From: Aselliscus stoliczkanus
Taxonomy: Eukaryota; Chordata; Mammalia; Chiroptera; Hipposideridae
Direction of reading: 5' to 3'
Assembly: GCA_033961575.1 (NCBI GenBank)
Contig: CM066728.1
Location: 99,586,852 to 99,650,851 of the forward strand
DNA: 64,000 bases
The translations under genes were made by a program, and so were the position numbers. Position 1 is the first letter of the stretch; each line of letters starts with the position of its first letter. The notes under the pieces were generated by a model, which made no database searches, had not been told where the DNA came from, and worked only from the letters and a program-made list of their open reading frames with translations. Below are positions 1-11,302 of the stretch, piece by piece.

Positions 1-1305
1 TTCAGCAATAAGGTAGATAGCATTTTTTTCTAGGATGAGTTCATGAACTTAATTGTCTGACCTCATATGTGAGTCCTCACTTTCATTTGCTATCTCAGTG
101 TCTGTTTCTGAACCAAGGGATGTAATTTTCACTATCTCTCATAGTGGAGACAGAGGGATCATGGGAGTTTCAAGCAAATCAAACAGTTAATAAGTCTCAC
201 TGGGCACTTATCTTTTGTTTCCAAACCAGAACTTCAACACAGTCCTAAAAATAATTCAATTCATTTTATCCAAAATTATCATAAGAAGAAAATTAATTAA
301 CTGCATATTTTCCAACTTCTTGAAAAAACACACAGTTGTAACATTTTTACTGTTGAACTGAAGTTTGTTGCCTATACCAGGCTGACCCAATATTTTCCTT
401 AATGTCTTTTCAGTGGTGCTCTAGGGGTCTCAGAAATTACGTTTAGAAACAGCAGCTGTAGAATATTAGCAAATTAGTCTTGCAACCACAAGGTGTTTGC
501 CAGAGCTACATGCTTCCTCGTCACTGTTATCTTTTAAATTTATAACTAGTTAAACATTTTACATGACTCTTGGATGATTCTATGGGGTCTAAAAGCATTA
601 ATATTCAACAATGTCTTTAGTATCACCCATGCCAATGTGCTTTCAAAGCACTCTGCTATAAATGGGAGAATGATAGCACTGACATAGTGGGAAAGTAATT
701 CTCTGAGCTATCATCTTGACAATAGCAATATTATGTCAAAAGAACAAGTAGTGTATAAAATTAAGTTCAGCAATAGCTACAGGCCATGGAGGGTCATCTT
801 CAACCATGACTAGAACCCTCAATAACAAGAAAACAATTTTTGTCTTACAAAGTCCCATGGCAGCTCTTCAATCACAGCTTGATATTGAATATTTATGAAA
901 ATTAAACCATGATTCAAGTACCTCGTGGATACAGTTAGAAAAGTTCAAATAAATAGTTATATATTTAATATTCATATAATTACTGGCCTTTTTGCCTGTG
1001 TTTTAATTTCCAGTGGTACTTGCAGCTAATTTTGATTGTGACCAGATTTGTTTCATTTAATTCCATAATTTTCTCCATTTGCCAAAAATGGAGAAATTAA
1101 ACTTGTTCTTATGGTTTCTGGATAAAATGTGAATCCTGTCCCTGTTTCAAGCCAGAAATTTACATTACTTTCCTCAATATTTATATAGGGAATATCATTA
1201 AAAAATCATGCATTGATAATCCTATTAGCTAGTCATTGGACATGTGAAGATATTGAAACCAAGGGTCCTTATGATTAAATTTAGTTTTAAATCCTAGCTC
1301 TAGAA

Positions 1306-1336
<31 letters not shown>

Positions 1337-1398
1337 GTCATATATATGTATATACACTTACACACATACACACATGGAAAAAGTGATGTAGTTTTTTT
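1..1398. other. Unique AT-rich intergenic DNA
   Basis: No reading frame, RNA gene or repeat family is recognised in this stretch. It is AT-rich with short A and T runs, and ends in a (CT)n microsatellite near 1308-1337 followed by a short TA/CA-rich stretch. Confidence 0.6.
1308..1337. repeat. (CT)n microsatellite
   Basis: About 15 uninterrupted CT units, followed by a TATATATGTATATACAC-like alternating stretch. It is likely length-polymorphic. Confidence 0.9.
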
Positions 1399-1737
1399 CC
1401 TGATAATCAGCAAGCCCCCAGGGCAGCGGAAGACAAGAATCTGGACCTCTGGCAAACTAAAGATAACATCTTGCCCTAAGTTATGTTTCAGTCTCTGAGC
1501 CCTAAAGTGGAATGACCCCCTGGCTACTTTCCCATGCGACCCAACAGGGGGACACTAGGAAAGACCTCAGAACTGTCCTCAAGACCTGAAGAAGTGATTC
1601 ATTACCTTTATCTCACCTTCCACCAATCAGCTCTCAGAATGACCCCAAACTCCTAACTCATTGTGTCTTGTGATCTTGCCCTATAGAATCTGTAATCTAC
1701 GTGCCTTCGGGGAGTTCGGGCTTTTGAGCATTAGCTT
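1399..1737 (+). mobile_element. ERV1-like LTR fragment (endogenous retrovirus)
   Basis: Several LTR-like traits occur together. There is a C-rich U3-like part, the phrase CACCAATCAGCTCTCAGAATG (CCAAT-type box) near 1620, a TATA-like CCCTATAGAATC near 1679, and the phrase GTTCGGGCTTTTGAGCATTAGC near 1716, which resembles the R/U5 start of several ERV1 LTRs. No second LTR, primer-binding site or viral gene is recognised. The 5' edge is a guess. This is a solo or truncated LTR at best, and the family is not named. Confidence 0.45.
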
Positions 1738-2550
1738 CTCAATTTCCTGGATGGTGACATTTATCAATGAAATAGCCAATATTTCTACACTGCAATTTTC
1801 GATGTTTAGCATTTGTCTCTGCTAGCAGCGGTGGACAAACTCTATAACAAAAATGAAAGGAGACTATGAACGGACTGGGCCTTGAGTAGGCTTTCTGTCC
1901 CTGGTTCAGCAACCCCTGGTGGTCGCTCCTGGTTCTGTCAGAGCAGCTGCCTGGAGTGACTGTCCCAGGGACAGAGCTGCAGTGCTCAGCATCCACCAGG
2001 CATGGCTGACATATGGCACTTTCATCCTGCAGTGAGGAAAAATGGGTGCTTGATTTAGACGACATCTCTTGGTGAGTAATTTCGTGTTTGAGGACACCAA
2101 GGAAACTTTCCCTGTTGGTGGCTCTTTGAATTTCCCTTTGGGAAGGGAAACAGCTTTGAGAAGTTACCTTGGTAACCTGGGTCGAAATCATTTGGTTTGT
2201 TTGAATCCGGCTGTGGAATTTTGTTGTTAACTTGAAACTTGTTTTGAATTTGGTTTAGAGCTGGTACGTTAAATCTGAAAGTGTTGTATGTGTAGGGGGA
2301 AATGTATGAATGTGAGTGGGATATGTTGGTCTCGAGGTTGTCTTCTACAGCATGCCAAGCTTTGTTCATCTGCGTAAAATCTAAAATTAGTCCATCTGCC
2401 AGAAACATAATTTGAATCCTGTTTTTCTTCTGGGTTTTGCATTGTACTTGGGACACAAAAGCTAGCATATTAAAATGAATGCTATGAGATATCTGTTTAT
2501 GTTTATATGTATGTTCATGTATGTATGTATGTAGATACAGCATTTTTCTA
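1738..2550. other. Sequence downstream of LTR, possibly retroviral leader or internal remnant
   Basis: This block is less AT-rich than its surroundings and follows the LTR-like fragment. Two long open frames lie antisense to it (1739-2191 and 2055-2543), but neither protein shows a recognisable gag, pol or env motif. I read the block as either a decayed ERV internal region or unique DNA, and cannot decide between them. Confidence 0.25.
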
Positions 2551-2658
2551 CTGCTGAGTTGTCAATTTGTAATACTAAATTAAAAAAACATTTGCTTATA
2601 TGAGAATTCTCAAAACTATAACAGACTAACTCATATACTTCTCAGAATCTTGTAATCT

Positions 2659-2740
2659 GGGAGAATTTTTGATATTAAAGCTGGTTCTGAGTTTGGTTTG
2701 GGAGAATTTTTGATATTAAAGCTGGTTCTGAGTTTGGTTT
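2659..2740. repeat. 41-bp perfect tandem duplication
   Basis: The unit beginning GGGAGAATTTTTGATATT and ending GAGTTTGGTTT occurs twice head to tail, at 2659-2699 and 2700-2740, with no mismatch that I can see. Such identity means a recent local duplication. Confidence 0.95.
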
Positions 2741-4034
2741 GGTTAAATGGGCATATTTTTAGCATAATCAGCATTAAATGATACTTTCATCCTACCTGGG
2801 TTTATTAGTCAAATAAGTTCATGTTATCTCTTACAAAAAAATAATTTTGGTAAAATTTTTCTAACTAATCTAAAGTTAATTGTTAAGAGCAAGTAAAATA
2901 CATAAATGTAAATTGGATAAAATATTTTAGGTTAACTCTTTAGCAATAATTACATAGTTTGTTTATTAAATCATTTTATAAATCTCTTTGGTAACTTGAA
3001 ACTTTAGAACTTTACTAAGTTAAATTAAAGGATTAAAATGATTGAATATCTAGATATTTCCAAATAATATAAGTAACTGACATAAATTGCTAGATAAGTC
3101 TAAGTTTACCTACATTTGACTTTCATTACAGAGAAACTAAAATATAATTGTAGATCTGCTAATGAAAACGTGCTGTGCATTGCCAGTAAGCGAATGTAGG
3201 TTTTTAAATAGATTTCTAAATTTGCCAATCTAAAGAATGTGTATTACTGCCAACTTAGTTTTCAGTAAAAATTAAGGTTCTAGTTGAATTCTAATTGATA
3301 TGGAAGGAAATGATACATATTTTCAGTAAAGGAAGGTGTAAGATATAGAAATACATTTTTGAAGGATTCAAAATAAAGTGGTTTCTTCTAAAATATGGTT
3401 GGTTCTTTCTGAATGAGAATCAAGAAGTGACAGACTTAAGAGGGATTAGCAAAGCTGTAGAAAGTTTGTGTAAAAGGATTCCTGAGGAAGGAAATTTTAT
3501 GCATGAGCAAGCTGAATAAAATTAAAATAAATTTAAGTACCTAGACTAACTAATACAGATTAGAGTTTGATTCACTTTCACATTGTCAGGAAGATAAACT
3601 TTTCTTATAATGTTCGGCTCCAGATAAGGTATTATGAGAAGTTTTCTACCTAAACACCAAGGACTCTATAATTCATTAAAATAATTTTCTGTGTTTTGTA
3701 CTGTCTTAATCAGGTACTTGATTACTCAAGAAAATAATCTTCTCAGTCCTAAGAACTAAGGTTTGATAATAATAGGTAACCTGTATTTCTGTTGGACATC
3801 TTTTACTTCTATTTTGAGTAAACGGATAATTGAATATTGCTTCATAATAATATATAATCCTTTTAGTCAAGAATGTTTAACAAGCTTTCAAGGGTACAGA
3901 ATAGAAAAGGAGACTTTTTCTTAACTTGGAAGTGGCTTTGTGTTATTTCAGCAGGACCCTGTAATGCCTCTAAGATTTGTTCTCTCTTTTTATAAAAGAG
4001 AAAATGTAAGCTAATTTGGCCTATTTGATATGCT
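2741..4034. other. AT-rich unique DNA, no feature recognised
   Basis: No repeat family, coding frame or RNA gene is recognised. The stretch is strongly A+T rich. Confidence 0.55.
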
Positions 4035-4049
4035 AAAAATTACATGGAA

Positions 4050-4154
4050 GGCCGGCCCAGTGGCATGGTGGTTAAGGGCTGGCTTGGGAAGCCAGCGGCC
4101 CCGGTTTGGTTCCCACATATGAGGGCCAGTGATAGTGCTCTCAAAAAAAAAAAG
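4050..4154 (+). mobile_element. Short tRNA-derived bat SINE (copy 1)
   Basis: The head reads GGCCGGCCCAGTGGCATGG, followed by GGTTAAGGGCTGGCTTGGG and GAGGGCCAGTG, with an A-rich tail. The A-box/B-box layout is that of a tRNA-derived SINE. It is flanked by a 15-bp target-site duplication AAAAATTACATGGAA (4035-4049 and 4155-4169), which proves L1-type retroposition. Confidence 0.93.
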
Positions 4155-4710
4155 AAAAATTACATGGAAAGTTTTTTCAAATAAAAAAATAATAATCATA
4201 TTGTATTTGTACACATATATTCTTATTCAAAAAATGAATTCTCAGATAATAATCAAGAGTGTGTAATGTCCTGATATAATATTTTCATTTTTAATTCTAG
4301 TTGGTTTCTTAAAATGGTATGTTGCACAGTAAAACAAATTCCTTTGTTAATTGTATCATAATCATATCTATAACTGTGTAATTTTAAGTTTTTTGTCATT
4401 TACAGGCAGTCATTTTACTATGATACTTTTGCAAATTTTTCTTCCTCACAAAGATAGAGAGGACTCTGATTTATTCCCAAATAAATGTCTCTGAGAATAA
4501 ACTTTCAGATCAAACCTTTAAAATGGATAAAAATTTATAGAACTCTAAGGAATAATTGTAATAATGAAATGTTGGCAAGTGATCAAGATAAACAAGAATT
4601 GATTATAAGGTGCTGAGTATCATAATTTTAATGAATGTTTGATTAAAATATCATTGATGTTCTTAATGTGTTGTTTTCCAGATAGAAGGAAACTCATTTT
4701 ATTTATTTGT

Positions 4711-5990
4711 TTATTTAATTTATTGGGGTAACATTGGTTAATAAAATTATATAGGTTTCAAGAGTACAATTGTATAATACATCGTCTGTATATTATATTG
4801 TGTGTTCACCACCCAAGCCTCACTCTTCTCATCCATCTGATAACCACTACCCTGTTATCTGTGTCTGAGTCTTTTCTTGTTGGTTTTTATTCATTTGTTG
4901 CTTTCAGTTTTATACCCTACACATCATTAAATTCATATGGTTCTTGACTTTTTCCCTCAACTTATTTCACTTATTATGTTATTCTCAAGATCTATACATA
5001 TTTTTACAAATGGCAACATTTCATCTTTTCTTATGGTCAAGTAATATTCCATTGTGTGTATGTACCACATCTTCTTCATCCAATCATCTATTGAAGGATA
5101 CTTTGGTTGTGTCCATGTTTTATCCACTATAAATAGTGCTGCAGTGAACATAGAGATACATAGATCTTTACAAATATATGTTTCCAACGTTTTTGGTTAG
5201 ATTCCCAGAAGAGAGATTGCAGGGTCATATGGTAACTCTATTCTTAATTTTTTGAGGAACTTCTGTACTGTTTTCCATAATGGCTGCACTAATTCACATT
5301 CCCACCATCAGTGTATGAAGGTTCCTTTATCTCTACAACCTCTTCAACACTTATTTTTACTTGTCTTGTTGATAATAGCCATTCTGACCGGTGTGACATG
5401 GTATCTCATTTTGGTTTCAATTTGCATTTCTTTAGTAGCTAGTGAAGTTGAGCATTTGTATGTCTTTCTAAGAGAAGTATCTGTTCATGTCCTCTGACCA
5501 TTTTTCAATTGGATTGATTTTTGTTGAGTTGTATGAGTGGGTTTGTTTTTTGTTTGTTTTATTTATTTATTTATTTATTTATTTTTTTTGAGGGCAATGT
5601 CACTGGCCCTCATATGTGGGACCCAAAGCGGGGCTGCTGGCTTCTAAAGCCAGTGCTTAACCACTGCGCCACTCAGCTGGCCCATGTATGAGTGTGTTTT
5701 TTTTTTATTTTTTGGATATTAGCCCCTTGTCAAAAATGTTGTTTGCAAATATCTTCTCTCATTCAGTTGGTTGCCTCTTTGTTTTTTGTTGAGGTTTTCT
5801 TTTGCTGTGCAGAAGCTGTTTAATTCTATGTAGTCCCATTCATGTATTTTTGCTTTTCCTTCCCTTATTTTTGAAGTCAAATTCATAAATTCTCTTTAAG
5901 ACCAAGGTCTATAAGATTAGTACCTATGTTTTCTTCTATGCATTTTATTGTTTCTTTTAATCCACCTATGACTAGCAATTTGGTAAGTTA
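4711..5990 (-). mobile_element. L1 3' UTR fragment (old L1M type), split by a SINE
   Basis: On the minus strand the sequence follows the long 3' untranslated region of older mammalian L1s. A stretch near 5040-5110 reads, in complement, through the familiar 'ATGTGG...CAATGGAATATTACT' part, and the CTAATCTTATAG-type upstream part lies near 5700-5980. The 3' end abuts a T-rich run at about 4700-4720, the antisense of an A tail. A SINE is inserted at 5545-5683. No coding capacity is left. Confidence 0.75.
5545..5683 (-). mobile_element. Short tRNA-derived bat SINE (copy 2), nested in L1
   Basis: It is in antisense orientation: a (TTTA)n/T tail, then GAGGGCAATGTCACTGGCCC, and the head complement ending CAGCTGGCCC. 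The flanking duplication GTATGAGTGGGTTT / GTATGAGTGTGTTT (5531-5544 and about 5686-5699, one mismatch) lies within the L1 3' UTR, so the SINE is younger than that L1. Confidence 0.9.
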
Positions 5991-6689
5991 TACCTTTATA
6001 AACAGAATGGAAACAATAACCTCCCCACATTTGATCCTTCCAGAGTTCATAAACTTTTAACAAGTAAGTATTTTAATTTTGTTGGTAATGTGATTATGCA
6101 TAAGTTCAATAAGAATCTTTTCCTTTATTACAGGACAGAATTGGAAACTCATTTTTATTAACAAGTCTTTGACTGGAATGTCATGTTTGAGAGAGAAATG
6201 CATAGACTTGGATATGGCCAGACAACTTTAAGAAGTAAGACTGACTTATGGAAGCCAATAAAAGCCCTTGGAAATATTGGCCTGGTTCCCAGCAGCCTTA
6301 CCATGTGAGTAAAGAATGGCACTTCTTGGCAGGTGCAGGAACCTCAAGATATTTTGGGGACCTTGAGAAAGAGGAACTCATTCAAAGCTTACAGATATCG
6401 CAGGCAACAATTTATAGCAAGTCCTTGGCTTTTCTGGCCTTGAGAGGTCTTTTACATTCAATCTGAAGATTCCTTATGAAAGATTCTAGCAGAGCAGATT
6501 TAGAAGTACTTATATGTTAATTAATATTCTTGCTGGACTTACACAAATAATCAGGCCACATTTATTTAAACTAGACTTATCTTGTAAATAAATTGGTCTT
6601 AATTTGGCTATCTTTGGTAAAAATGGGTGATTAATGAGAAAAAAAATGTTTCAATAGAAATTATAATATACTCTTGTTTATATGAGAGC
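5991..6689. other. Unique spacer between two L1 fragments
   Basis: No L1 homology is recognised here. A 72-codon open frame at 6248-6466 shows no domain and I do not call it a gene. Confidence 0.5.
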
Positions 6690-6699
6690 CTAGTGCTGT

Positions 6700-7296
6700 T
6701 CATTGTCTTTTGGGATTTGTTATGACCATATGATTTTTATTCTTCATTTTGTTGATGTGGTGTATCACATTAACTGATTTACGGATGTTGAACCAGTCTT
6801 GCATACTAGGGATGAAACCCACTTGATCATGATGTATGATCTTAATATATGGCTGAATTCTGTTTGGTAATATTTTATTGAGAATTTTTGCATCTATTTT
6901 CATCAGTGATATTGGCCTATAGTTTTCATTTTTTGTGCTGTCTTTAACTGGTTTTGGAATCAGGGTGAGAGTGGCTTCATAAAAAGAATTTGGATTCCTT
7001 TTTTGGAATAGTTTGAGAAGAATAGGTGGTAGTTCTTTTTTGAATATTTGATAAAATTCACTTGTGAAGCCATCTGGTCCAGGGCTTTTGTTTGTTGGGA
7101 GCTTGTCACTTACTGATTCAATTTCCTTGGTAGTAATCAGACTATTTAGATTTTCTGTTTCTTCTCGAGTTAGCTTTGGAAGGTTGTATGCTTCTAGAAA
7201 ATTATCCATTTCTTCCAGGTTGTCAGATTTGTTGGCATATAGTTGCTCATAGTAATTTCTTAAAATTTTTTGTATTTCTGTGATGTCTGTAGTCAT
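6700..7296 (-). pseudogene. L1 ORF2 reverse-transcriptase fragment
   Basis: The 198-codon frame carries hallmark L1 RT motifs: [13 protein letters not shown] at the start, [13 protein letters not shown] around residue 70, LTLIPKP, then ENYRPISLM and [18 protein letters not shown]. These correspond to RT blocks 0-3. The block with the YADD active site, the Cys-rich C-terminus and the rest of ORF2 are missing. No start codon is expected, since this is an internal part of ORF2. The frame breaks after an expanded T run at 7341-7362 (antisense of a poly-A stretch). Confidence 0.93.
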
Positions 7297-7532
7297 TTCA
7301 CCTCTTTCATTCCTGATTTTACTAATTTGAGTCCTCTCTCTCTTTTTTTTTTTTTTTTTTTTGATGAGCCTGGCTAGAGTTTGTCAATTTTGTTTATCTT
7401 CTCAAAAAACCCGCTCTTGGTTTTGGTGATCTTTTGTATTGTTTTTCTGTTCTCTATATTGTTTATTTATGCTCCAGTTTTTATCTTCTTCCTTGTACTC
7501 CCCTTTGGCTTCTTTTGCTGTTCTTTTTCCAG

Positions 7533-7841
7533 TTACCTGAGGTGTAAGGATAACCTGTTGATTAGAGATTTTTCTTCCTTCTTTAGGTTGGCCTGCAGTG
7601 CTAAGAACTTCCCTCTTAGGACTGCTTTCGCTGCATCCCAGAGATTTTGGGTTGTGGTTTTTTCATCTTCATTTGTCTCGAGGTATCTTTTGATTTCCTC
7701 CTTGATATCATTTGTGACCCACTCGCTATTTAGTAGCATGTTATTTAGCCTCCATTTATGTGTCAGCTTCGTGTATTTCTTCTTAAAATTGATTTCTATT
7801 TTCATAGCATTGTGGTCAGAGAAGACTTGAAATGATTTCAA
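7533..7841 (-). pseudogene. L1 ORF2 linker fragment between EN and RT
   Basis: The 102-codon frame includes KMKSF-like starts, [28 protein letters not shown] and [19 protein letters not shown]. This is the well-conserved segment of L1 ORF2 following the endonuclease. It overlaps the endonuclease frame at 7816-7841 in another frame, showing a frameshift relative to intact ORF2. Confidence 0.92.
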
Positions 7842-8511
7842 TCTTCTTAAATTTACTGAGATTTTCTTTGTGGCCTAACATGTGGTCTATCTTAGAAAAT
7901 GTTCCATGTGCACTTGAAAAGAATATACATTCTATATATTCTGTAGCTTTGGGGTGAAATGCTCTGAATATATCAGTTAAATCCAGCTGGTCTAATGTGT
8001 CATTTAAGGTCGCTGTTTCCTCATTGATTTTCTGTATGGAGGATCTGTCCATTGGTAACAGCGGGGTGTTGAAGTCTCCTACTATGATAGCGTTACTGTT
8101 GATCTCTGTCTTTATGTCTGACAATATCTGTTTTATATATTTAGGAGCTCCTATGTTAGGTGCATAGATGTTTACTAGGGTTATGTCCTCTTGTTGGATC
8201 GATCCCTTTATTATTATGAAGTGTCCGTTTTCCTTTGTTATATTCTTCAATTTAAAGTCCATTTTATCTGATATAAGTATCACTACTCCAGCTTTTTTTT
8301 CAGTTCCATTTGCATGAAATATTTTACTCCATCCCTTTACTTTCAGCCTGAATTTGTCTTTTGACCTGAGGTGAGTCTCTTGTATACAGCATATGTTGGG
8401 GTCTTGCTTTCTTATCCATTCAGCCACCCTATATCTTTTGATTGGAGCATTTAATCCATTTACATTTAATCCATTTACATTTAATGTGATTAAATGCATA
8501 TTTATTGCCAT
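7816..8511 (-). pseudogene. L1 ORF2 endonuclease domain (APE-like)
   Basis: The 231-codon frame reads as the N-terminal target-nicking endonuclease of L1 ORF2. Residues seen: the Asn in LNVNGLN, the Glu in CCIQETHL (about residue 45), VNIYAPN, IVGDFNTPL (Asp and Asn), and the terminal SKIDHMLG (Asp-His pair; usually S-R-IDH). Its N-terminus is unusual: NVNGL is repeated by a 15-bp duplication (8453-8482). In intact L1 this enzyme nicks TTTT/AA targets in the nucleus. Here ORF2 is truncated, so the frame is a relic. Confidence 0.93.
8453..8482. repeat. 15-bp tandem duplication inside the L1 endonuclease
   Basis: The unit AATCCATTTACATTT occurs twice, at 8453-8467 and 8468-8482. It is in frame and adds five residues to the N-terminus of ORF2, next to the catalytic Asn. 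Confidence 0.95.
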
Positions 8512-8563
8512 TTTGTCATTTGTGTTCCTAGTATTTCTTAGTTAGGTTGTTTTTCTCTTCTGC

Positions 8564-9108
8564 TTAAAGAAGCCCTTTTAACATTTCCTGCAAAGCTGGC
8601 TTGGTGGCAATGAATTCCCTTAACTTATTCTTTTCTGGAAAGCTCTTTATCTCTCCTTCAATTTTAAATAATAACCTTGCTGGATACAGCAATCTGGGTT
8701 GTAGGACTTTATTTTTCATCACTTTGAAAACTTCCTGCCACTCCCTTCTGGCCTGCAGAGTTTCTGTAGAAAAGTCAGCTGATAATCTTATGGGAGAACC
8801 CTTGTAAGTAACTTGCTGCCTTTCCCTTGCTGCTTTAAGGATTCTGTCTTTGTCCTTAACCCTTGACATTTTCACTATAATGTGTCTTGTTGTGGGCCTG
8901 TTTAGGATCATCTTGGTTGGAACTCTCTGCACTTCCAGGGCTGTATTTCACTGTCCTTTGCCAGGTTAGGGAAGTTTTCAGACATTATTACTTCAAATAT
9001 GTTCTCAATCCCATGCTCCCTCTCTTCTCCTTCTGGTATTCCAATGATCTTGTTGTTGTAATTAATGTTGTCTCCCAACTCTGTTAAACTATTTTCAATG
9101 TTTCTCAT
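8564..9108 (-). pseudogene. L1 ORF1 C-terminal half (two frames)
   Basis: Two overlapping minus-strand frames (8564-8932 and 8908-9108) together follow the L1 ORF1 RNA-binding chaperone. Upstream is IIGIPEGEEREHGIENIFE and MSENFPNLAKD. Downstream is RHIIVKMSRVKDKDRILKAA, then TYKGSPIRLSADFS and TLQARREW, ending KPALQEMLKGLL, the usual ORF1 terminus. A frameshift lies in 8908-8932. The coiled-coil N-terminal half is absent. The gap to ORF2 (8512-8563) is the expected short inter-ORF spacer. Confidence 0.93.
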
Positions 9109-9119
9109 TCTTTTTTTCT

Positions 9120-9240
9120 TTTTGTTGGGGAATTACTTCTTAAATTACATAATGTCTAATCACTATGCTGTACACCTGAAATTAATATAAAATAATAGTG
9201 AATGTCAACTATAATTGAAAAAATAAAAATGAAGAAAAAT
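9120..9240 (+). mobile_element. L1 3' end (plus strand) joined to the inverted L1 body
   Basis: AATGTCTAATCACTATGCTG, TACACCTGAA and a trailing AATAAAAATGAAGAAAAA are the terminal 110 bp of an L1 3' UTR with a short A-rich tail. The orientation is opposite to the L1 body just upstream. See the finding on 5' inversion. Confidence 0.75.
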
Positions 9241-9284
9241 GTGAAGAGGAATAAGAGGTTCAAATTTCCAGGTTTTAAAAAAAT

Positions 9285-9478
9285 AGTCATGGGAATGTAT
9301 TGAACAGCATAGGAAATATAGTCAATAATATTGTGATAGCCTGGTACAGTGTCAAATTGTTTCTGTGGTTATCATGATGATCACTTCTTTAAGTATATAA
9401 ATGCTGAATAACTATCATGTAGCCCTGGAACAAATATAATATTGTATGTTAGCTGTGTTTTAATAAAAATCTTAGAAA
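9285..9478 (+). mobile_element. Second L1 3' UTR end, plus strand
   Basis: The sequence AACAGCATAGGAAATATAG and the later GGTTATCATGATGATCAC, ending in TTTTAATAAAAATC, match the general order of old L1 3' UTR ends. It is a separate, slightly longer copy of the same terminal region as 9120-9240. Confidence 0.65.
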
Positions 9479-10439
9479 TCCAATAAGAGAAACCAAAGTG
9501 GAGAACTTAAATCATGAATGAAAGTGAAGAGAGAAGAGAACATGAGCAAAGATATCCATGAAACCAACATAGATTTCTCTAGTAGAAGCATACAATAAAA
9601 ATTGAAATACTGGACATCAAGGCAAGTTAATGTAAGATTATTGTGATTTGGTGTTAGCCATAGGCTAAAGTAATAATAAGCCTGAAAAAAAAATTGAATA
9701 AGTAAATAAATAATAGTTCTAATTTAGAGTTTTCTTTAGTGTTCATAAATCAATAACATTTTTTTTAGAAAGCCAGAAACAGGAAATAAAAGATCTGAAG
9801 TTAAGACATGCATACTCCAATTAAAAAAAGGATTTTGAGGCAATGTAGCAGTTTTTTATCTTCCTACTGTTTTAGCTTTCATTAACCAGGATGACATTAT
9901 AGAGAATTTCCACTTATAAAGCAGATTATCAAATTTTACAAAAGTAATATGAATATATATTAATACAATCATTATTAAAATCTACTCAAAGAAGGGTACT
10001 CGAGGTAGAAGACTCCAAGGCTCAATTCCTCCCCATTCTTAATTCACCTCCATACTAATAAGTGCTTACAACTCTTTTTGCACTGTTCTCACATACCATA
10101 AGTTTAAATTATATACTTATGCTGCAATAATGATTTAACAACTTTAAACACCTATTAATTTCCTGTTGTGGGAGATGAGGATTTTTTGTCTCTGACCATG
10201 TAAATACTCTTTTCCCTCTTCTTAAATCTTCAGTTGTTTTTAAATCACCATTGGGTTAAATCAACATTCAGGGTCTATGAGTATATAATTTTGTTATTAG
10301 GAATATACGTGTGTGTTTACACATATGGGCTGCTCAGTGTGGTTTCATTAAATTGTCTTTCACGTACAATTTTTTATTTTTTATTTTTGTGTATATTATT
10401 ACTGTTGGTTTTGCTGTGTTTCGAAACTAATTCTCTCCA
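9479..10439. other. Unique AT-rich DNA
   Basis: Nothing recognisable is seen: no repeat family, RNA gene or plausible coding frame. Confidence 0.5.
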
Positions 10440-10930
10440 CCCCATCTTCAACCACTCAGGCAGATTTCCACACAGTCAAAATTGCTATTCACCCTGTGGT
10501 TTAGGTTTCTTTTTTGGAGACCACAACTTAATGCTGCAATCACTCCTGATAACTCTAAGGACCCAAAGCTTAGTTGTTGGTATGGGAACATCAGTACCAG
10601 CATCCTGGGGTTTTTCTTACTTTCCTTGCTCTGGTGAGAGTCTTCCTTTTAACATGCTCTGTTCATCTCCTACTCTGTATCCCTTCGTTTCCATTAGCTT
10701 AGCTTCATAAGAAAGGGTTCGTGAGAGTTTCTTTGGCTTTTCTTGTGTGTTGTTTTTATTTTGTTATGTTTTGTTTTATTTGTTTATTGGAATATTCAGG
10801 CTTAAAAATGTCACCATTTTGTTTTCCAATTTGATCATTTGACTAAGTGTGGGGTTCTAGATTGAAAATTATTTTTCTGGAGCATTAAGACAATATGTTG
10901 TCCTTTGAAATGAGAACCAATGTCTTCCTC
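10440..10930 (-). mobile_element. Possible ancient L1 (inter-ORF / ORF1 side) remnant
   Basis: The part GGGGTTCTAGATTGAAAATT (10851 onward), followed by a T-rich stretch and ATATGTTGTCCTTTG, resembles, on the minus strand, the region of L1M elements around the end of ORF1. The rest of the interval is only suggestive. The plus-strand open frame 10234-10710 crosses it and shows no domain. Confidence 0.3.
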
Positions 10931-11194
10931 ATGCTAGTATATCTTCCTCTTCCTCCTGTTATTTTTTTTTCCCCTCTCAAACATCCATTAACCAATGAAT
11001 GCATGAATAAATATGGTATATCCATTAAATGGATCACTACTATTTTGCTCTTTCCTTGTCCTTTTACTCTTTCTTCTTTTATTGATATCTCTGTTAAATA
11101 TTTAAGTCCGAGTGACAAGATCAGCACACATGCATGGCTTCTCCAGCACCATTTAAGTAATTATTACTAATTATTTGTGGGCATTTGTTATTAA

Positions 11195-11266
11195 TTGATA
11201 TATAAAGAAACAGCCAATTTTACCATAAAAATGCCATATTGCTTCACACCTACTAGGATGGCTATA

Positions 11267-11302
<36 letters not shown>

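Larger units (their letters stand above)
6690..9118 (-). mobile_element. L1 retrotransposon body (ORF1 to mid-RT), minus strand
   Basis: Reading the complement from 9118 down to 6690 gives ORF1 C-terminal half, ORF2 endonuclease, linker and the first part of reverse transcriptase. The 5' end is cut inside ORF1 and the 3' end is cut inside RT before the catalytic YADD box. The copy is broken into several frames by indels, so it is not competent. Its preserved length and readable protein make it the youngest-looking L1 in the window. It abuts plus-strand L1 3' sequence at 9120. Confidence 0.93.

Noticed and set aside
1399..1737. A full endogenous retrovirus starting at 1.4 kb
   Set aside because: No second LTR, primer-binding site, or gag, pol or env motif could be found downstream, so only an LTR-like fragment is called.
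1739..2543. Two overlapping minus-strand open frames of 150 and 162 codons
   Set aside because: They lie in different frames over the same DNA, show no recognisable domain, low-complexity N-termini, and sit antisense to an LTR-associated segment. They are most simply chance frames.
4050..4154. Possible tRNA gene
   Set aside because: A-box and B-box-like words occur, but the sequence lacks a full cloverleaf, has an A tail and target-site duplications, and recurs eight times. It is a SINE.
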